64,000 nucleotides of DNA, from assembly GCF_000379825.1 (NCBI RefSeq), contig NZ_KB903814.1, forward strand, positions 665,151-729,150, in the 5' to 3' direction. The DNA comes from Longispora albida DSM 44784. GTDB lineage: Bacteria; Actinomycetota; Actinomycetes; Mycobacteriales; Micromonosporaceae. Shown here one piece after another: positions 26,285 through 34,425 of this stretch (position 1 is its first letter; the number at the start of each line of letters is the position of its first letter). The translations under genes and the position numbers were made by a program. The notes under the pieces were generated by a model that worked only from the letters and a program-made list of their open reading frames with translations, did no database searches and was not told where the DNA came from.

Positions 26285-26340
26285 GTGATACCTTCAACCC
26301 GAGATACCTAGACTTCGAGGTATCACGAGACGGAGGTATA
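26285..26340. promoter_or_regulatory. Probable PadR operator cluster
   Basis: GTGATACCT (26285-26293) and AGGTATCAC (26318-26326) are a perfect nine-base inverted repeat; GATACCT (26303-26309) makes a closer dyad with AGGTATC (26318-26324), and a further AGGTATA follows at 26334-26340. They span the gap between the divergent PadR and hydrolase genes. Confidence 0.6.
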
Positions 26341-26343
26341 GCG

Positions 26344-27105
26344 ATGCGCAGCGCACAGGTCAGGCCGGACGGCTCCCGGATCAGGTGGGCGGAGCTGCAC
26401 GAGGGCGCGCCGGGGCCGGCCAGGGTCTACCTGCACGGGCTGGGCGCCAGCTCGGCCCCGTACTACGCCGGCGTCCTCACCCATCCGGCCCTCGCCGGGC
26501 GGCGGAGCCTGCTGATGGACCTGCTCGGCTTCGGGATCAGTGACCGGCCGGCCGATGCCGGGTACACGATGGAGGACCACGCCGGCTGGGTGGCCAGCGC
26601 GATCCGGGCGGCGGGCGCGGGCCCCGCCGAGATCGTCGCGCACAGCATGGGCGGCACGATGGCCGTCGTGCTCGCCGACCGGCACCCGGACGTCGTGGCG
26701 GGCCTCGTCGTCGTCGACTCCAGCCTCGACCCGATCACGCCGGTGCTCGTCCCGGGCTCCTCCGGCATCGCCACGTACACCGAGGCGGACTTCCTCGCCC
26801 ACGGCATCGGCGAGACCCTCGCCCGGGTCGGCGAGCACTGGGCCTCGACCATGCGGCTGGCAGCCCCCGTGGCCCTGTACCGCAGCGCGGTCAGCCTGAC
26901 GAAAACCGGAGTCCGCGACCGGCTGCGCAACCTGACCATTCCCCGCGCGTTTGTCTACCCGGCGGAGGACGGCGCACTGCCCGGTGAGGCGGAACTCGTC
27001 GCGTCCGGAGTACGCGTGCGGGCTGTCGCCGACAGCGGGCACAACATTATGCTGGATAATCCGGAAGCATTTGCGAATGCCGTCTCCGCCACGTTTATCG
27101 CCTGA
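26344..27105 (+). CDS. Alpha/beta hydrolase
   Basis: A 253-residue alpha/beta-hydrolase. The oxyanion strand YLHGLGAS is near residue 30, the nucleophile elbow is AHSMGGT near 101, and the catalytic His is in DSGHNIML near 229. Substrate unknown. The ATG at 26344 has GGAGG eight bases before; an in-frame extension to 26230 runs through the operator and the PadR start and is not real. Expression is probably repressed by the divergent PadR protein. Confidence 0.88.
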   Translation: MRSAQVRPDGSRIRWAELHEGAPGPARVYLHGLGASSAPYYAGVLTHPALAGRRSLLMDLLGFGISDRPADAGYTMEDHAGWVASAIRAAGAGPAEIVAHSMGGTMAVVLADRHPDVVAGLVVVDSSLDPITPVLVPGSSGIATYTEADFLAHGIGETLARVGEHWASTMRLAAPVALYRSAVSLTKTGVRDRLRNLTIPRAFVYPAEDGALPGEAELVASGVRVRAVADSGHNIMLDNPEAFANAVSATFIA

Positions 27106-27185
27106 TGATAAACGCAATTCCTATACATGGATTGCACGTCGATTTACCGACAATGGAATGTCCAATATGGGCGCGGTACAAGCTG

Positions 27186-27199
27186 TAAGTTTCCTGGGG
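27186..27199 (+). promoter_or_regulatory. -10 TAAGTT next to a GTG start
   Basis: TAAGTT at 27186-27191 ends seven bases before the GTG at 27199. The preceding 27107-27185 stretch is markedly AT-richer than its surroundings and looks like a promoter region, not coding sequence. Confidence 0.4.
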
Positions 27200-27696
27200 T
27201 GCACCACATCGACGACCTGCTCACCCAGGTCATGGCGGTCCCGGGTGCCCGGGGAGTGAGCCTGGTCGACTACCTGGCCGGCCAGCCGGTCGTGGCGATC
27301 GGCTCCACCCCGGGCACCAGCCAGGCCAGCACGGCGGCCGGAGTCTCCGGTCTGGTCGGCCAGCCGGGCCAGCGCGGCGGGACCTTCGAGGAGATCGTGG
27401 TCACCTGCCGGGAGGGTTACCACCTGTTCCACTGTGTACCCAGCCAGCACGCGCACTACGCGCTCTACGTCTGGCTCGACCGCCGGACCAGCAACCTGGC
27501 GCTGTGCAGCCGGCAGGTCCGCGGCCTGGTCCGCAGCCTCCCCCCGGCACCCGGCGGTACCGGCCGCGGGCGGCACCGGCGGGAGCCCGGCCGCAACCTG
27601 CCGAGGGAGTTCCTGCCGCCGGCCCCGCCCGGCCCGCCGGAGGAGCCCAGCGTCGACGTGCTGCTGCGCATCCGGCAGGCACTGATCCGGTTATGA
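27199..27696 (+). CDS. Roadblock/LC7-domain protein
   Basis: A 165-residue protein. Residues 1-110 fit a roadblock/LC7 fold (VMAVPGARGVSLVDYLAGQ, then paired strands GTFEEIVVTCREGYHLFHCV). A Pro/Arg-rich linker and a final helix (SVDVLLRIRQALIRL) follow. Roadblock proteins dimerise and regulate small GTPases (family knowledge). I start at GTG 27199 on the basis of the -10 position and the low-GC sequence upstream; an ATG at 27127 is in frame. First of three roadblock genes in a row. Confidence 0.7.
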   Translation: MHHIDDLLTQVMAVPGARGVSLVDYLAGQPVVAIGSTPGTSQASTAAGVSGLVGQPGQRGGTFEEIVVTCREGYHLFHCVPSQHAHYALYVWLDRRTSNLALCSRQVRGLVRSLPPAPGGTGRGRHRREPGRNLPREFLPPAPPGPPEEPSVDVLLRIRQALIRL

Positions 27697-27778
27697 GGCC
27701 AGCGGGCGCGACGCAGGAGACGGGCCGGGGAGCCGGATGAAGTTCCGCTGGTGGGCACGACCCAGGAGGAAACTGCCG

Positions 27779-28189
27779 ATGGACGTTCAGAACGAGGCGC
27801 ACAAGGAACTGCGGCTGCTCCGCGAGAGGTTCCGCGACGCGGTGGGCAGCTCCGTGGCCAGCGTCGACGGGCTGCTCATCGCGCACGACGCCCGGGGCGT
27901 GGAGCCCGACCTGCTCGCCGCGCTGTCCGCCGCGTACCTGGCGCTCGGCCAGCAGCTCGCGGCGGCGCTCAGCGGCGGGGAGTTCGTCGAGACCGTGACC
28001 AGGGCCGCCAACGGATACGTGGGCGTGTACGCGGCAGGGCAGGGCGCGCTGCTGACCGTCCTCACCGGGCCACAGGCCAACATCGGCCTGCTGCACCTGG
28101 AGGCGCGGGCGACGGCGGCCCGGATCGGGGCGCTCGTCGACCGGGCACACGCCGACCGGGCACTCGGCCGGATCGCCGCCGGGAAATAG
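27779..28189 (+). CDS. Roadblock/LC7-domain protein
   Basis: A 136-residue roadblock protein with the SVDGLLIAHDARGVEPDLLAA opening and the GQGALLTVLTG...LEARATAARIG end of the fold. The ATG at 27779 has AGGAGG nine bases before it; an in-frame ATG at 27737 would add a basic peptide (KFRWWARPRR). It lies 82 bases after the first roadblock gene and 24 bases before the third, so the three are probably one transcript. Confidence 0.82.
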   Translation: MDVQNEAHKELRLLRERFRDAVGSSVASVDGLLIAHDARGVEPDLLAALSAAYLALGQQLAAALSGGEFVETVTRAANGYVGVYAAGQGALLTVLTGPQANIGLLHLEARATAARIGALVDRAHADRALGRIAAGK

Positions 28190-28213
28190 TACACAAAGGA
28201 TGGAGCGAGGCAG

Positions 28214-28606
28214 ATGCAAGCGAAGAAGAACCTTGGTGCGGACATGGACAGCGCGCTGAAGGAGGCGATGGCCATCGAGGGCGCGATCGGCGTGGCCATC
28301 GCCGACTACACGAGCGGGATGGCACTCGGCGTGCTCGGCGGCGGCAAGGATCTCGACCTGTCGGTCGCCGCCGCCGGCAACACCGACGTGGTGCGGGCCA
28401 AGATGCGCGCGATGGAGATGCTGAACCTGTCGGACGCCATCGAGGACATCCTGATCACGCTGGGCAGCCAGTACCACCTGATCCGGCCGGTCACGACCCG
28501 CACCGGCGGCGGGCTGTTCCTCTACCTCGCCCTCCAGAAGAACCGGGCCAACCTCGCGATGGCCCGCCACCAGCTCCGCCGGATCGAGGAAGAGCTGGAT
28601 CTCTAG
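28214..28606 (+). CDS. Roadblock/LC7-domain protein
   Basis: A 130-residue roadblock protein (EGAIGVAIADYTSGMALGVL; ILITLGSQYHLIRPV; GGLFLYLALQKNRANLAMAR). It is the most regular member of the trio. Its stop overlaps the stop of the convergent acetyltransferase gene by four bases. No Ras-like GTPase, DUF742 protein or histidine kinase is adjacent, so this is not a standard conservon. Confidence 0.85.
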   Translation: MQAKKNLGADMDSALKEAMAIEGAIGVAIADYTSGMALGVLGGGKDLDLSVAAAGNTDVVRAKMRAMEMLNLSDAIEDILITLGSQYHLIRPVTTRTGGGLFLYLALQKNRANLAMARHQLRRIEEELDL

Positions 28607-29175
28607 AGGCCCTGCTCCGGGAACTCATCCCGGAGCAGCGACCAGACCTGCACGTCGTGGCGTGTGCCCCGGTACGGGAAGGCCGAGCGGAGCGTGCCGT
28701 CGAGGGTCATGCCGAGCCGCTTGGCCACGGCCTGGCTGGCCACGTTGCCCGGCACGGTCTGCCACTCCACTCTGGACAGTCCACGGACCCGCAGCGCCCA
28801 GTCGATCAGTACCCGGGCGGCCTTCGTGACCAGGCCACGGCCGCCGGCCTCCGGCTCCAGCCACACACCGATCTCGCAGACGCCCGCCGCGACCTCGAAC
28901 CGGCGGAACAGCAGGCCACCGGCCAGCCGCCCGCCGAGCCAGATCCCGTAGATCCGGCGGATGTCCTCGGCCTGCCCCGTCGCGTACTTCCGCAGGAACG
29001 CCTCGGCCTCCGCCAGGTCGGCGGCCACCGGGGCGGCCCAGGGCAGCCAGGGCTCGAAGTGCCCGACCGCGCGCCGCACGTGCTCCTGGAACTCGGCCGC
29101 CTGCCATGGCTCCAGCGGGCGCAGCTCTGCGGCCTCCGGACCGGTGGTCTCTTCGGTGATGGGGTGAGCGAACAT
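28603..29175 (-). CDS. RimJ/RimL-type GNAT acetyltransferase
   Basis: A 190-residue GNAT protein of the RimJ/RimL group. The motif EIGVWLEPEAGGRGLVTKAA (about residues 105-124) contains the acetyl-CoA loop, and NVASQAVAKRLGM is motif B. The N-terminus (HPITEE...LRPLEPWQAAEF) is typical. The ATG at 29175 is preferred over one at 29199 because TACAGT lies seven bases before it, the leaderless pattern. Substrate unknown; ribosomal protein or small-molecule acetylation are both possible. Confidence 0.85.
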   Translation of the reverse strand: MFAHPITEETTGPEAAELRPLEPWQAAEFQEHVRRAVGHFEPWLPWAAPVAADLAEAEAFLRKYATGQAEDIRRIYGIWLGGRLAGGLLFRRFEVAAGVCEIGVWLEPEAGGRGLVTKAARVLIDWALRVRGLSRVEWQTVPGNVASQAVAKRLGMTLDGTLRSAFPYRGTRHDVQVWSLLRDEFPEQGL

Positions 29176-29304
29176 GGCAGCCACTGTAGGCACGGCCATG
29201 CCCGGAACAGGCGCCTGGCGGCTTCGAGTGCCGATATCGGGCAGTCATTGGGCCCATGGAGCGGGCCGGGTCACCCGGGGTGCGCATGACGGCCTGGATT
29301 CTTA

Positions 29305-29321
29305 TCGAACTGGTGTACGAT
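29305..29321 (+). promoter_or_regulatory. LexA-like SOS box over the imuA' promoter
   Basis: TCGAAC-TGGT-GTACGA (29305-29320) matches the Gram-positive SOS box TCGAACN4GTTCGA with one mismatch. It contains a TACGAT -10 hexamer (29316-29321), so LexA binding would block the promoter. The imuA' ATG is 38 bases downstream. Confidence 0.65.
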
Positions 29322-29358
29322 CCGGTCGATAAGATCAACTGGCCGGCTGGAGGGTGCC

Positions 29359-30019
29359 ATGCGCAACGCCGCCCTCCAGGAGCTGACCAGGATGGGGCTG
29401 GTCCGCACCGCGACGAGCCCCGAGGCGCCCGGCCAGCTGCTTCCCGTACCGGAGGGGCTGAGCGGCCTGCTTCCCGGCGGCGGGCTGCGCCGGGGCTCGA
29501 CCGTGGCGGTCAGCGGCTCGGGCATGCTGCTCTTCGCCCTGGTCGGGGCGGCGTCGGCCGCCGGGTCCTGGTGCGCTGTCGTCGGCATGCCGGCCCTGGG
29601 GGCGCTGTCAGCGGCGGAGTCGGGGGTCGCGCTCGACCGGCTGCGTGCCGGAGCCCGGTACCCGCTGGGCGGAAACCGTCGCGGCCCTCCTCGACGGCTT
29701 CGACATCGTGATCACGGCGACCGGCGCGCAGGTACCGGCGGGGCTGGCCGGGAAGCTGGCCGCCCGGGCCCGCCAGCGCGGGAGCGTGCTCGTCCCGTAC
29801 GGCAGGTGGCCGGGCGCCGACCTGACCCTTGAGGCCGGCGAGGTGCGCTGGGCGTGCCCGTCCGGTACCCGGCTGACCGGCGCGGAGGCCGAGGTGGTGG
29901 CCCGTGGCCGTGGCCCGGCCAGCCGCCCGGTCCGCGACCGGGTGACCCTGCCGGGCGGCGAGCCGCTGACCTCCGGGCTGCAACAGCGGCCCGGGCTGCG
30001 GCTGGTCGGAGTGATCTGA
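29359..30019 (+). pseudogene. imuA'-like mutasome accessory gene with a +1 frameshift
   Basis: The first frame (29359-29643) gives about 95 residues of a SulA/RecA-like ImuA' protein (QLLPVPEGLSGLLPGGGLRRG, GSWCAVVGMPALGAL...GVALDRL). After CTG at 29641-29643 the reading continues naturally only one base further on, at GTG 29645 (VPEPGTRWAETVAALLDGFD), to the stop at 30019. Joined, the two parts make a normal product of about 219 residues. One extra base near 29644 breaks it: a real mutation, a sequencing error or frameshifting. Its family works with ImuB and DnaE2 in damage-induced mutagenesis (known). ATG at 29359 follows GGAGGG. Confidence 0.75.
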
Positions 30020-30022
30020 ACC

Positions 30023-30061
30023 GCGGGTGCGGCTGGGCCTGCCGGGCACAGCCGCACCCGC
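30023..30061. terminator. Bidirectional terminator hairpin
   Basis: GCGGGTGCGGCTG (30023-30035) pairs perfectly with CAGCCGCACCCGC (30049-30061) around a 13-base loop, with GAACC/GGTTC extending the stem past a bulge. It fills the gap between the convergent imuA' and protease genes. Confidence 0.75.
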
Positions 30062-30065
30062 AGGT

Positions 30066-32504
30066 TCAGCAGCCGGCCGCCGGTTCCTTCCTGGTCACCA
30101 GGTCGGTGCGGCCGGCCGAACCGTCGTACCAGAGCACCTGGCGACCCTCACCGGGGGTGAAGCCGGCCTGTTCGCCCTGGCCGCAGGACACCAGCACGGG
30201 GGTACCGCCCGTGATGCCGACCTGCCGGAGCTTCCAGATCCCCGCCTTGGCCCGCTCGAAGGACTGGAAGGTGATCCAGCCGTCCGTGGCCGCGACGTGC
30301 AGGATCCTCGGCGCCTCGGGGCTCTCGGGCAGGATGTCGGTCACCGGGCCGCCGTTCACCGGGGCCCTGCTGAGCGCGTACCGGCTGTCACGGTTGGTGT
30401 CACGGCCGAACACGACGTACCCCTCTGTGATCGCCACATCGGTCACCCGGGCGCCGGGGCCCGGATCGATGTAGACCTTCTTGCCGGTGCGCATGTTGTA
30501 GACCACCGGGCGGGCCGAGTCGCCGGAGAACTCGACGTATCCGAGGTAGTTCCCGCACAGTGTGATGCCTGAGGCTTCCACGTCCGGTTCCGGCGTGAGG
30601 TTGACGGCCTGGCTGTCGCCGGTCTTCACCCACGCGTCGTAGCCGCTCACGCCGGGGATGGCCTCGAACGCCAGCCAGGCGTAGTGCTCGCCGTTGACCG
30701 CTGTATGAGCGATCAGGTGGTCAGGCCGGGACCAGACCTCGCGGACCGGGCCGCCGCCGAGGTCACGGCTGCGCAGCAGGCTGCCCTCCTGGCCGGAGAC
30801 CGTCCACACCGCCGTCTTGCCGTCGGTGGCCGGGTCGTTCGCGTACTCCCCTTCCGGGGTGATCCGGACAGCCTCACCCTTGCCGCTGGTCCGCCCGGTG
30901 TAGACCCCCGGCGTGTACGGGTCGGCGAAGGTGGCCTTGGCGACCACGAAGTGGCCCTGAGCTGCGCTGGGGTGCAGGCTGTAGATGTTGGGGAAGTCCT
31001 TGAGCACCGGGGTGCCGTCCCCGCCGAGCTGCTTCTCCCAACCCGCCTGGATGCCGTGCGCGTCGAAGGCCGCGTGCACCGGGGCCAGCGGCGCGCCGAG
31101 TGCCGCGGCGGCGGAGAGCACGGCCTGGCGGCCGTCGACGAAGGTGGCGAGGGGTGTCAGGTACTCGGTGAGTGCCTTGTAGACGATCCGGTCGGCGAGA
31201 GCCGGGTCGATGCTCTCCCGCAGGTCCCACAGCGCGCCGCCGAAGATCGTGGAGTTGAGGTGCACGCCGCCGTTGTCCGCCCAGACGAGCACGCCGATGT
31301 AGTCGCGGGTGGTACGCCCGTCGTTGAGGTCACGGATGGCGCATTCACGGGGCGCGCCGGCCCGGCAGGTCCGCTCGCCGAGCAGTCCGGCGTCGGGGTG
31401 GTTCATCGGCGTCCCCGAGACGGTCACGTCGATGGCGTTGCCGAAGTAGTCGGCGATCGCCTCGTTCATCGCCCCGGACTGGTTGGTGTACACCAGGTTC
31501 GCGGTCCGCTCGATCACGCCGTGGGTCATCTCGTGGCCCACCACGTCCAGGCCTGCCGCCAGCGAGTAGTACTCGTCGGACAGCCCGCCGTAGACCATGT
31601 AGCGGCCGTTCCAGAAGGCGTTGACGAAGGGTTCGCCGCCGGGTGCGCTCACGGCCACGACGGAGTCCATCGGGCCGCCCTGGCCGTCGATGCCGTCCCG
31701 GCCGAGCCGGTCGGCGTAGAAGGAGTAGACCTGGGCCGCGCCGTAGTGGGCGTCCACGGCACCCGACTCCGTGGCCCGGCCCTTGACCTCCGGGGTGTCC
31801 GAGACGGCCACCCCGGTGCCGGCCGGCAGCTCGTCGAGGAACTCGAAGAACCACCGGCCTTCGGCGTCGTAGGTGCTGACCTTGCCCTTGCGGGTGGTGT
31901 CGCGCAGCTGGTACTGGCCAGCCTCCTGGGTCAGGCCCAGCGGGACGACCGCCCCGTGCTGCGTGACGCCGGTACCCGCCGCCGGGGTGCCCGTGACGCT
32001 CAGCGCCGCGCCCGGGCGGCCCGTCCGGGAGGTGCCGGTACGCCCGGCCTGCTGGGCGACGACGACTCCCCGGTGGGCGTCCACGTGCACGGTGGAACGG
32101 ACGGGGCCGGCGTCCCAGGACACGACCTCGACCTGCCAGGCCAGCACGCCCTTCCCTCCGGGCAGGACGACGAGCTTCGCCGGGGCGGTACGCGCCGAGC
32201 GGCGGGCCTCGGGGGAGGTCACGGTACCCATCGCCACCCGGGCGGCCTGATCAGCGCCGATCGAGGGCTGGGTACTGACGGCCAGGCCGGTGACCGTGCG
32301 GTCGGTGACCTTCCCGCCGCCGTGCACCAGGCGTTGCGCGCCGAGGACGGGTACACCCCGATATGTCTGTCCATAGCGGACGGTCTGGCCGGTCTTCCCG
32401 AGCTGGACCAGCTCTGGACCAGCGGGCGGCGCGGCTGCCGCCGTGGCCGGGGAAAGGACACTGGCCGCCAGGACGGCGGCCAGCGCTGCGGGCAGTCTTC
32501 TCAC
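30066..32504 (-). CDS. Secreted M4 (thermolysin-type) metallopeptidase with C-terminal propeller-like region
   Basis: An 812-residue exported protease. A signal peptide (to about residue 27) is followed by a fungalysin/thermolysin-type propeptide region to about 200, then the M4 catalytic domain. The zinc site is VVGHEMTHGV (HExxH) and the third ligand Glu lies in GAMNEAIADYFGN. After about residue 490 comes a 320-residue region with repeated strands (AVWTVSGQEG, YAWLAFEAIPG, YVVFGRDTNRD, WITFQSFERA) like a TolB/WD40-type propeller, unusual for M4 enzymes. GTG at 32504 follows GGAGGA. Confidence 0.85.
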   Translation of the reverse strand: MRRLPAALAAVLAASVLSPATAAAAPPAGPELVQLGKTGQTVRYGQTYRGVPVLGAQRLVHGGGKVTDRTVTGLAVSTQPSIGADQAARVAMGTVTSPEARRSARTAPAKLVVLPGGKGVLAWQVEVVSWDAGPVRSTVHVDAHRGVVVAQQAGRTGTSRTGRPGAALSVTGTPAAGTGVTQHGAVVPLGLTQEAGQYQLRDTTRKGKVSTYDAEGRWFFEFLDELPAGTGVAVSDTPEVKGRATESGAVDAHYGAAQVYSFYADRLGRDGIDGQGGPMDSVVAVSAPGGEPFVNAFWNGRYMVYGGLSDEYYSLAAGLDVVGHEMTHGVIERTANLVYTNQSGAMNEAIADYFGNAIDVTVSGTPMNHPDAGLLGERTCRAGAPRECAIRDLNDGRTTRDYIGVLVWADNGGVHLNSTIFGGALWDLRESIDPALADRIVYKALTEYLTPLATFVDGRQAVLSAAAALGAPLAPVHAAFDAHGIQAGWEKQLGGDGTPVLKDFPNIYSLHPSAAQGHFVVAKATFADPYTPGVYTGRTSGKGEAVRITPEGEYANDPATDGKTAVWTVSGQEGSLLRSRDLGGGPVREVWSRPDHLIAHTAVNGEHYAWLAFEAIPGVSGYDAWVKTGDSQAVNLTPEPDVEASGITLCGNYLGYVEFSGDSARPVVYNMRTGKKVYIDPGPGARVTDVAITEGYVVFGRDTNRDSRYALSRAPVNGGPVTDILPESPEAPRILHVAATDGWITFQSFERAKAGIWKLRQVGITGGTPVLVSCGQGEQAGFTPGEGRQVLWYDGSAGRTDLVTRKEPAAGC

Positions 32505-32595
32505 ATGTCCTCCAGGTGATTGACGATCATCCATGATGGACCGCCAGGCACCCGGATAGGCCCCATCGATACTTAACAGTGCTCGAATAGTGATG

Positions 32596-33276
32596 TCAGG
32601 AGGCTGCTGCGGCGAGGATGGTGGCGAGTTCGGCCGGGCGGGTGATCATCGGCCAGTGGCCGGAGTCGATGTCGGCGTACTCCACCTGCTGGGCCCGCGC
32701 GAGTTCGGGGATGTCGCCGGCCGTGACCCACTCGCGGGCCTCGGCCGGGCTGTACTCGGGGCAGACCATCAGCACCGGCACGCCGAACCGGCCCTCGTCC
32801 GACAGCCGGACGACACCCTTGGCCACCTTCTCCGGTACGGGGATCGCCGCGGCGGCGAGAGCCTGCTTCGCCTCCTCGTCGAGGTCGGCGGAGTCCGGCC
32901 CCTCGAACGGTCCCCAGCCCGGGAACGGCATCACGCCGTCGTGCACCTCGAAGAAGCTGGCGTACTCCGCGCCGTCCGACGAGGGGAACCCTCCAATGAG
33001 GACGACCTTGGCGACCCGCTCGGGGCGGGCGTCGGCGGCCAGCCAGGCCAGGGTGCTCGCCGCGGAGTGCCCCACGACCATCGGCCTGCCCTCGGCGGCG
33101 TCGACGGCGGCGAGCACGGCGGCGACCTGGTCGTCCAGGGTGGCCGAGGCGGAGCCGGAGCCCTGGCCGGGGAGGGTGACCGGCACCGGCCGGTGGCCGA
33201 GCTGGCGGAGCCCGGCGGCGACGCCGTCCCACACGGTCCCGTTCAGCCACAGGCCGCCGATGAGCACGATATCCAT
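32596..33276 (-). CDS. Alpha/beta hydrolase
   Basis: A 226-residue compact alpha/beta-hydrolase without a cap domain. LIGGLWLNGTVW is the N-terminal oxyanion region, GHSAAST holds the nucleophile Ser near residue 70, and DSGHWPMITRP holds the catalytic His near 205. ATG at 33276 has AAGGA eight bases upstream. It is divergent from the WYL regulator, which probably controls it. The 90-base gap at 32505-32595 holds nothing clear. Confidence 0.85.
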   Translation of the reverse strand: MDIVLIGGLWLNGTVWDGVAAGLRQLGHRPVPVTLPGQGSGSASATLDDQVAAVLAAVDAAEGRPMVVGHSAASTLAWLAADARPERVAKVVLIGGFPSSDGAEYASFFEVHDGVMPFPGWGPFEGPDSADLDEEAKQALAAAAIPVPEKVAKGVVRLSDEGRFGVPVLMVCPEYSPAEAREWVTAGDIPELARAQQVEYADIDSGHWPMITRPAELATILAAAAS

Positions 33277-33296
33277 GAAACATTCCTTTTCTACTG

Positions 33297-33373
33297 GTTC
33301 ACCAGGCCGACGCTCCTCACCCTAGGACCAGTTCCGGACGATCGGCTTCCGGTTCTTGAGTACGTTGGTGAAC
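33297..33373. promoter_or_regulatory. Paired inverted repeats between the hydrolase and WYL regulator genes
   Basis: GTTCACCA (33297-33304) and TGGTGAAC (33366-33373) are perfect inverted copies flanking the 62-base divergent promoter interval; the first copy sits within CTGGTTCACCAG, itself a partial dyad. TACGTT at 33361-33366 is a -10 candidate for the regulator. Confidence 0.45.
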
Positions 33374-34390
33374 GTGAACAGCCGAGCCAGCACCGCCGGT
33401 GCACCCAGCCCCACCGCGCGCGCCCTGCGCACCCTGGAGATCCTCCAGGCCCGGCCGGGTGGCGTGACGGCCGGCGAACTCGGCGAGCGGCTGGGGGTCA
33501 CCGAGCGGGCCGCGCGGCGGTACGTCGAGATCCTGCGGGAGGCCGGCCTGCCGGTCGAGTCGAGCCGGGGCCCCTACGGCGGGTACCGGATCCGGCGCGG
33601 CGCCCGGCTGCCACCCGTCGTGTTCACCGAGGCCGAGGCGCTCGGCCTGGTCATGGCGGTACTCGACGGGCAGCCGGCCGCGATCGACCCCGCCGACCTG
33701 GTCGGGCTCGCGCTGACCAAGGTCATCCAGGCGCTCCCGGAGAGTGTCGGCCGTCAGGCTGCCGCACTGCGCAGGCACGCCTCGGCCGCACCCGACCGGC
33801 AGCCGGCCCGGCCCGACCCGGCGACGGCAAGCGCCCTGGTCGCGGCGGCCGCGGACGGGCTGAGAGTGCGCATCACGTACCGGAGCCGGCCCGGAAGCGC
33901 GGAGTGGCAGGCCGAGGTCGACCCGTGGGCTGTGGTGGTCCGGCACGGGCGCTGGTACCTGCTGTGCCACTCCCACCGGGCCGGGGCGCTCCGCACCTAC
34001 CGGATCGACCGGGTACTCGCGGCGGAGCGGACCGGCCACTCCTTCGACCCGCCGGCCGAGCTCGACGCCGTCGCGGTACTGGAAGAGAATCTGGGCACAG
34101 GCTGGGAGTTCGGCACGCGAGTCGTGTTCGATGCCCCGCTGGACGAGGTGGCGCCCTGGATCCGGCCGCCGATGGGCAAACTGGAACCGTCCACTCAGGA
34201 CGGTGGCGGCTGCGTCCTCACCGGCAGCACGGGAAATCCGGACATGTATGCCCAGGAGTGGCTGGCGGCCATCCCGCTGCCGTTCCGGGTCGAGGGCGGC
34301 CCCGAACTCCGCAAAGCCGTCAGAACGCTCGCCGGGCGGCTTACCGCCGCAGTGACCGGGGAGCCGACCGGCGGAAATCCGGAGTCATGA
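33374..34390 (+). CDS. YafY-like WYL-domain transcriptional regulator
   Basis: A 338-residue regulator. An HTH_11 winged helix (about residues 10-70; VTAGELGERLGVTERAARRY and SSRGPYGGYRI) precedes a WYL domain with HGRWYLLCHSH and TYRIDRV (about 195-225) and a C-terminal WCX extension. WYL domains bind nucleotides or other small ligands (family knowledge). The frame is open from 33356, but GTG at 33374 lies seven bases after TACGTT, suggesting a leaderless start. Likely target: the divergent hydrolase. Confidence 0.88.
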   Translation: MNSRASTAGAPSPTARALRTLEILQARPGGVTAGELGERLGVTERAARRYVEILREAGLPVESSRGPYGGYRIRRGARLPPVVFTEAEALGLVMAVLDGQPAAIDPADLVGLALTKVIQALPESVGRQAAALRRHASAAPDRQPARPDPATASALVAAAADGLRVRITYRSRPGSAEWQAEVDPWAVVVRHGRWYLLCHSHRAGALRTYRIDRVLAAERTGHSFDPPAELDAVAVLEENLGTGWEFGTRVVFDAPLDEVAPWIRPPMGKLEPSTQDGGGCVLTGSTGNPDMYAQEWLAAIPLPFRVEGGPELRKAVRTLAGRLTAAVTGEPTGGNPES

Positions 34391-34401
34391 TTCACTGACC
34401 A

Positions 34402-34418
34402 TCGAACACATGTACTAT
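34402..34418 (+). promoter_or_regulatory. LexA-like box over the imuB promoter
   Basis: TCGAAC-ACAT-GTACTA (34402-34417) resembles the SOS box and the box at 29305. It overlaps a TACTAT -10 hexamer (34413-34418) that ends seven bases before the imuB GTG, so the transcript is probably leaderless and LexA-repressed. Confidence 0.6.
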
Positions 34419-34425
34419 CTGCGCC

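Noticed and set aside
27693-27740. A 15-codon open frame between the first two roadblock genes, with ATGA-type overlaps at both ends
   Set aside because: Too short and without a ribosome site; the AGGAGG site serves the ATG at 27779.
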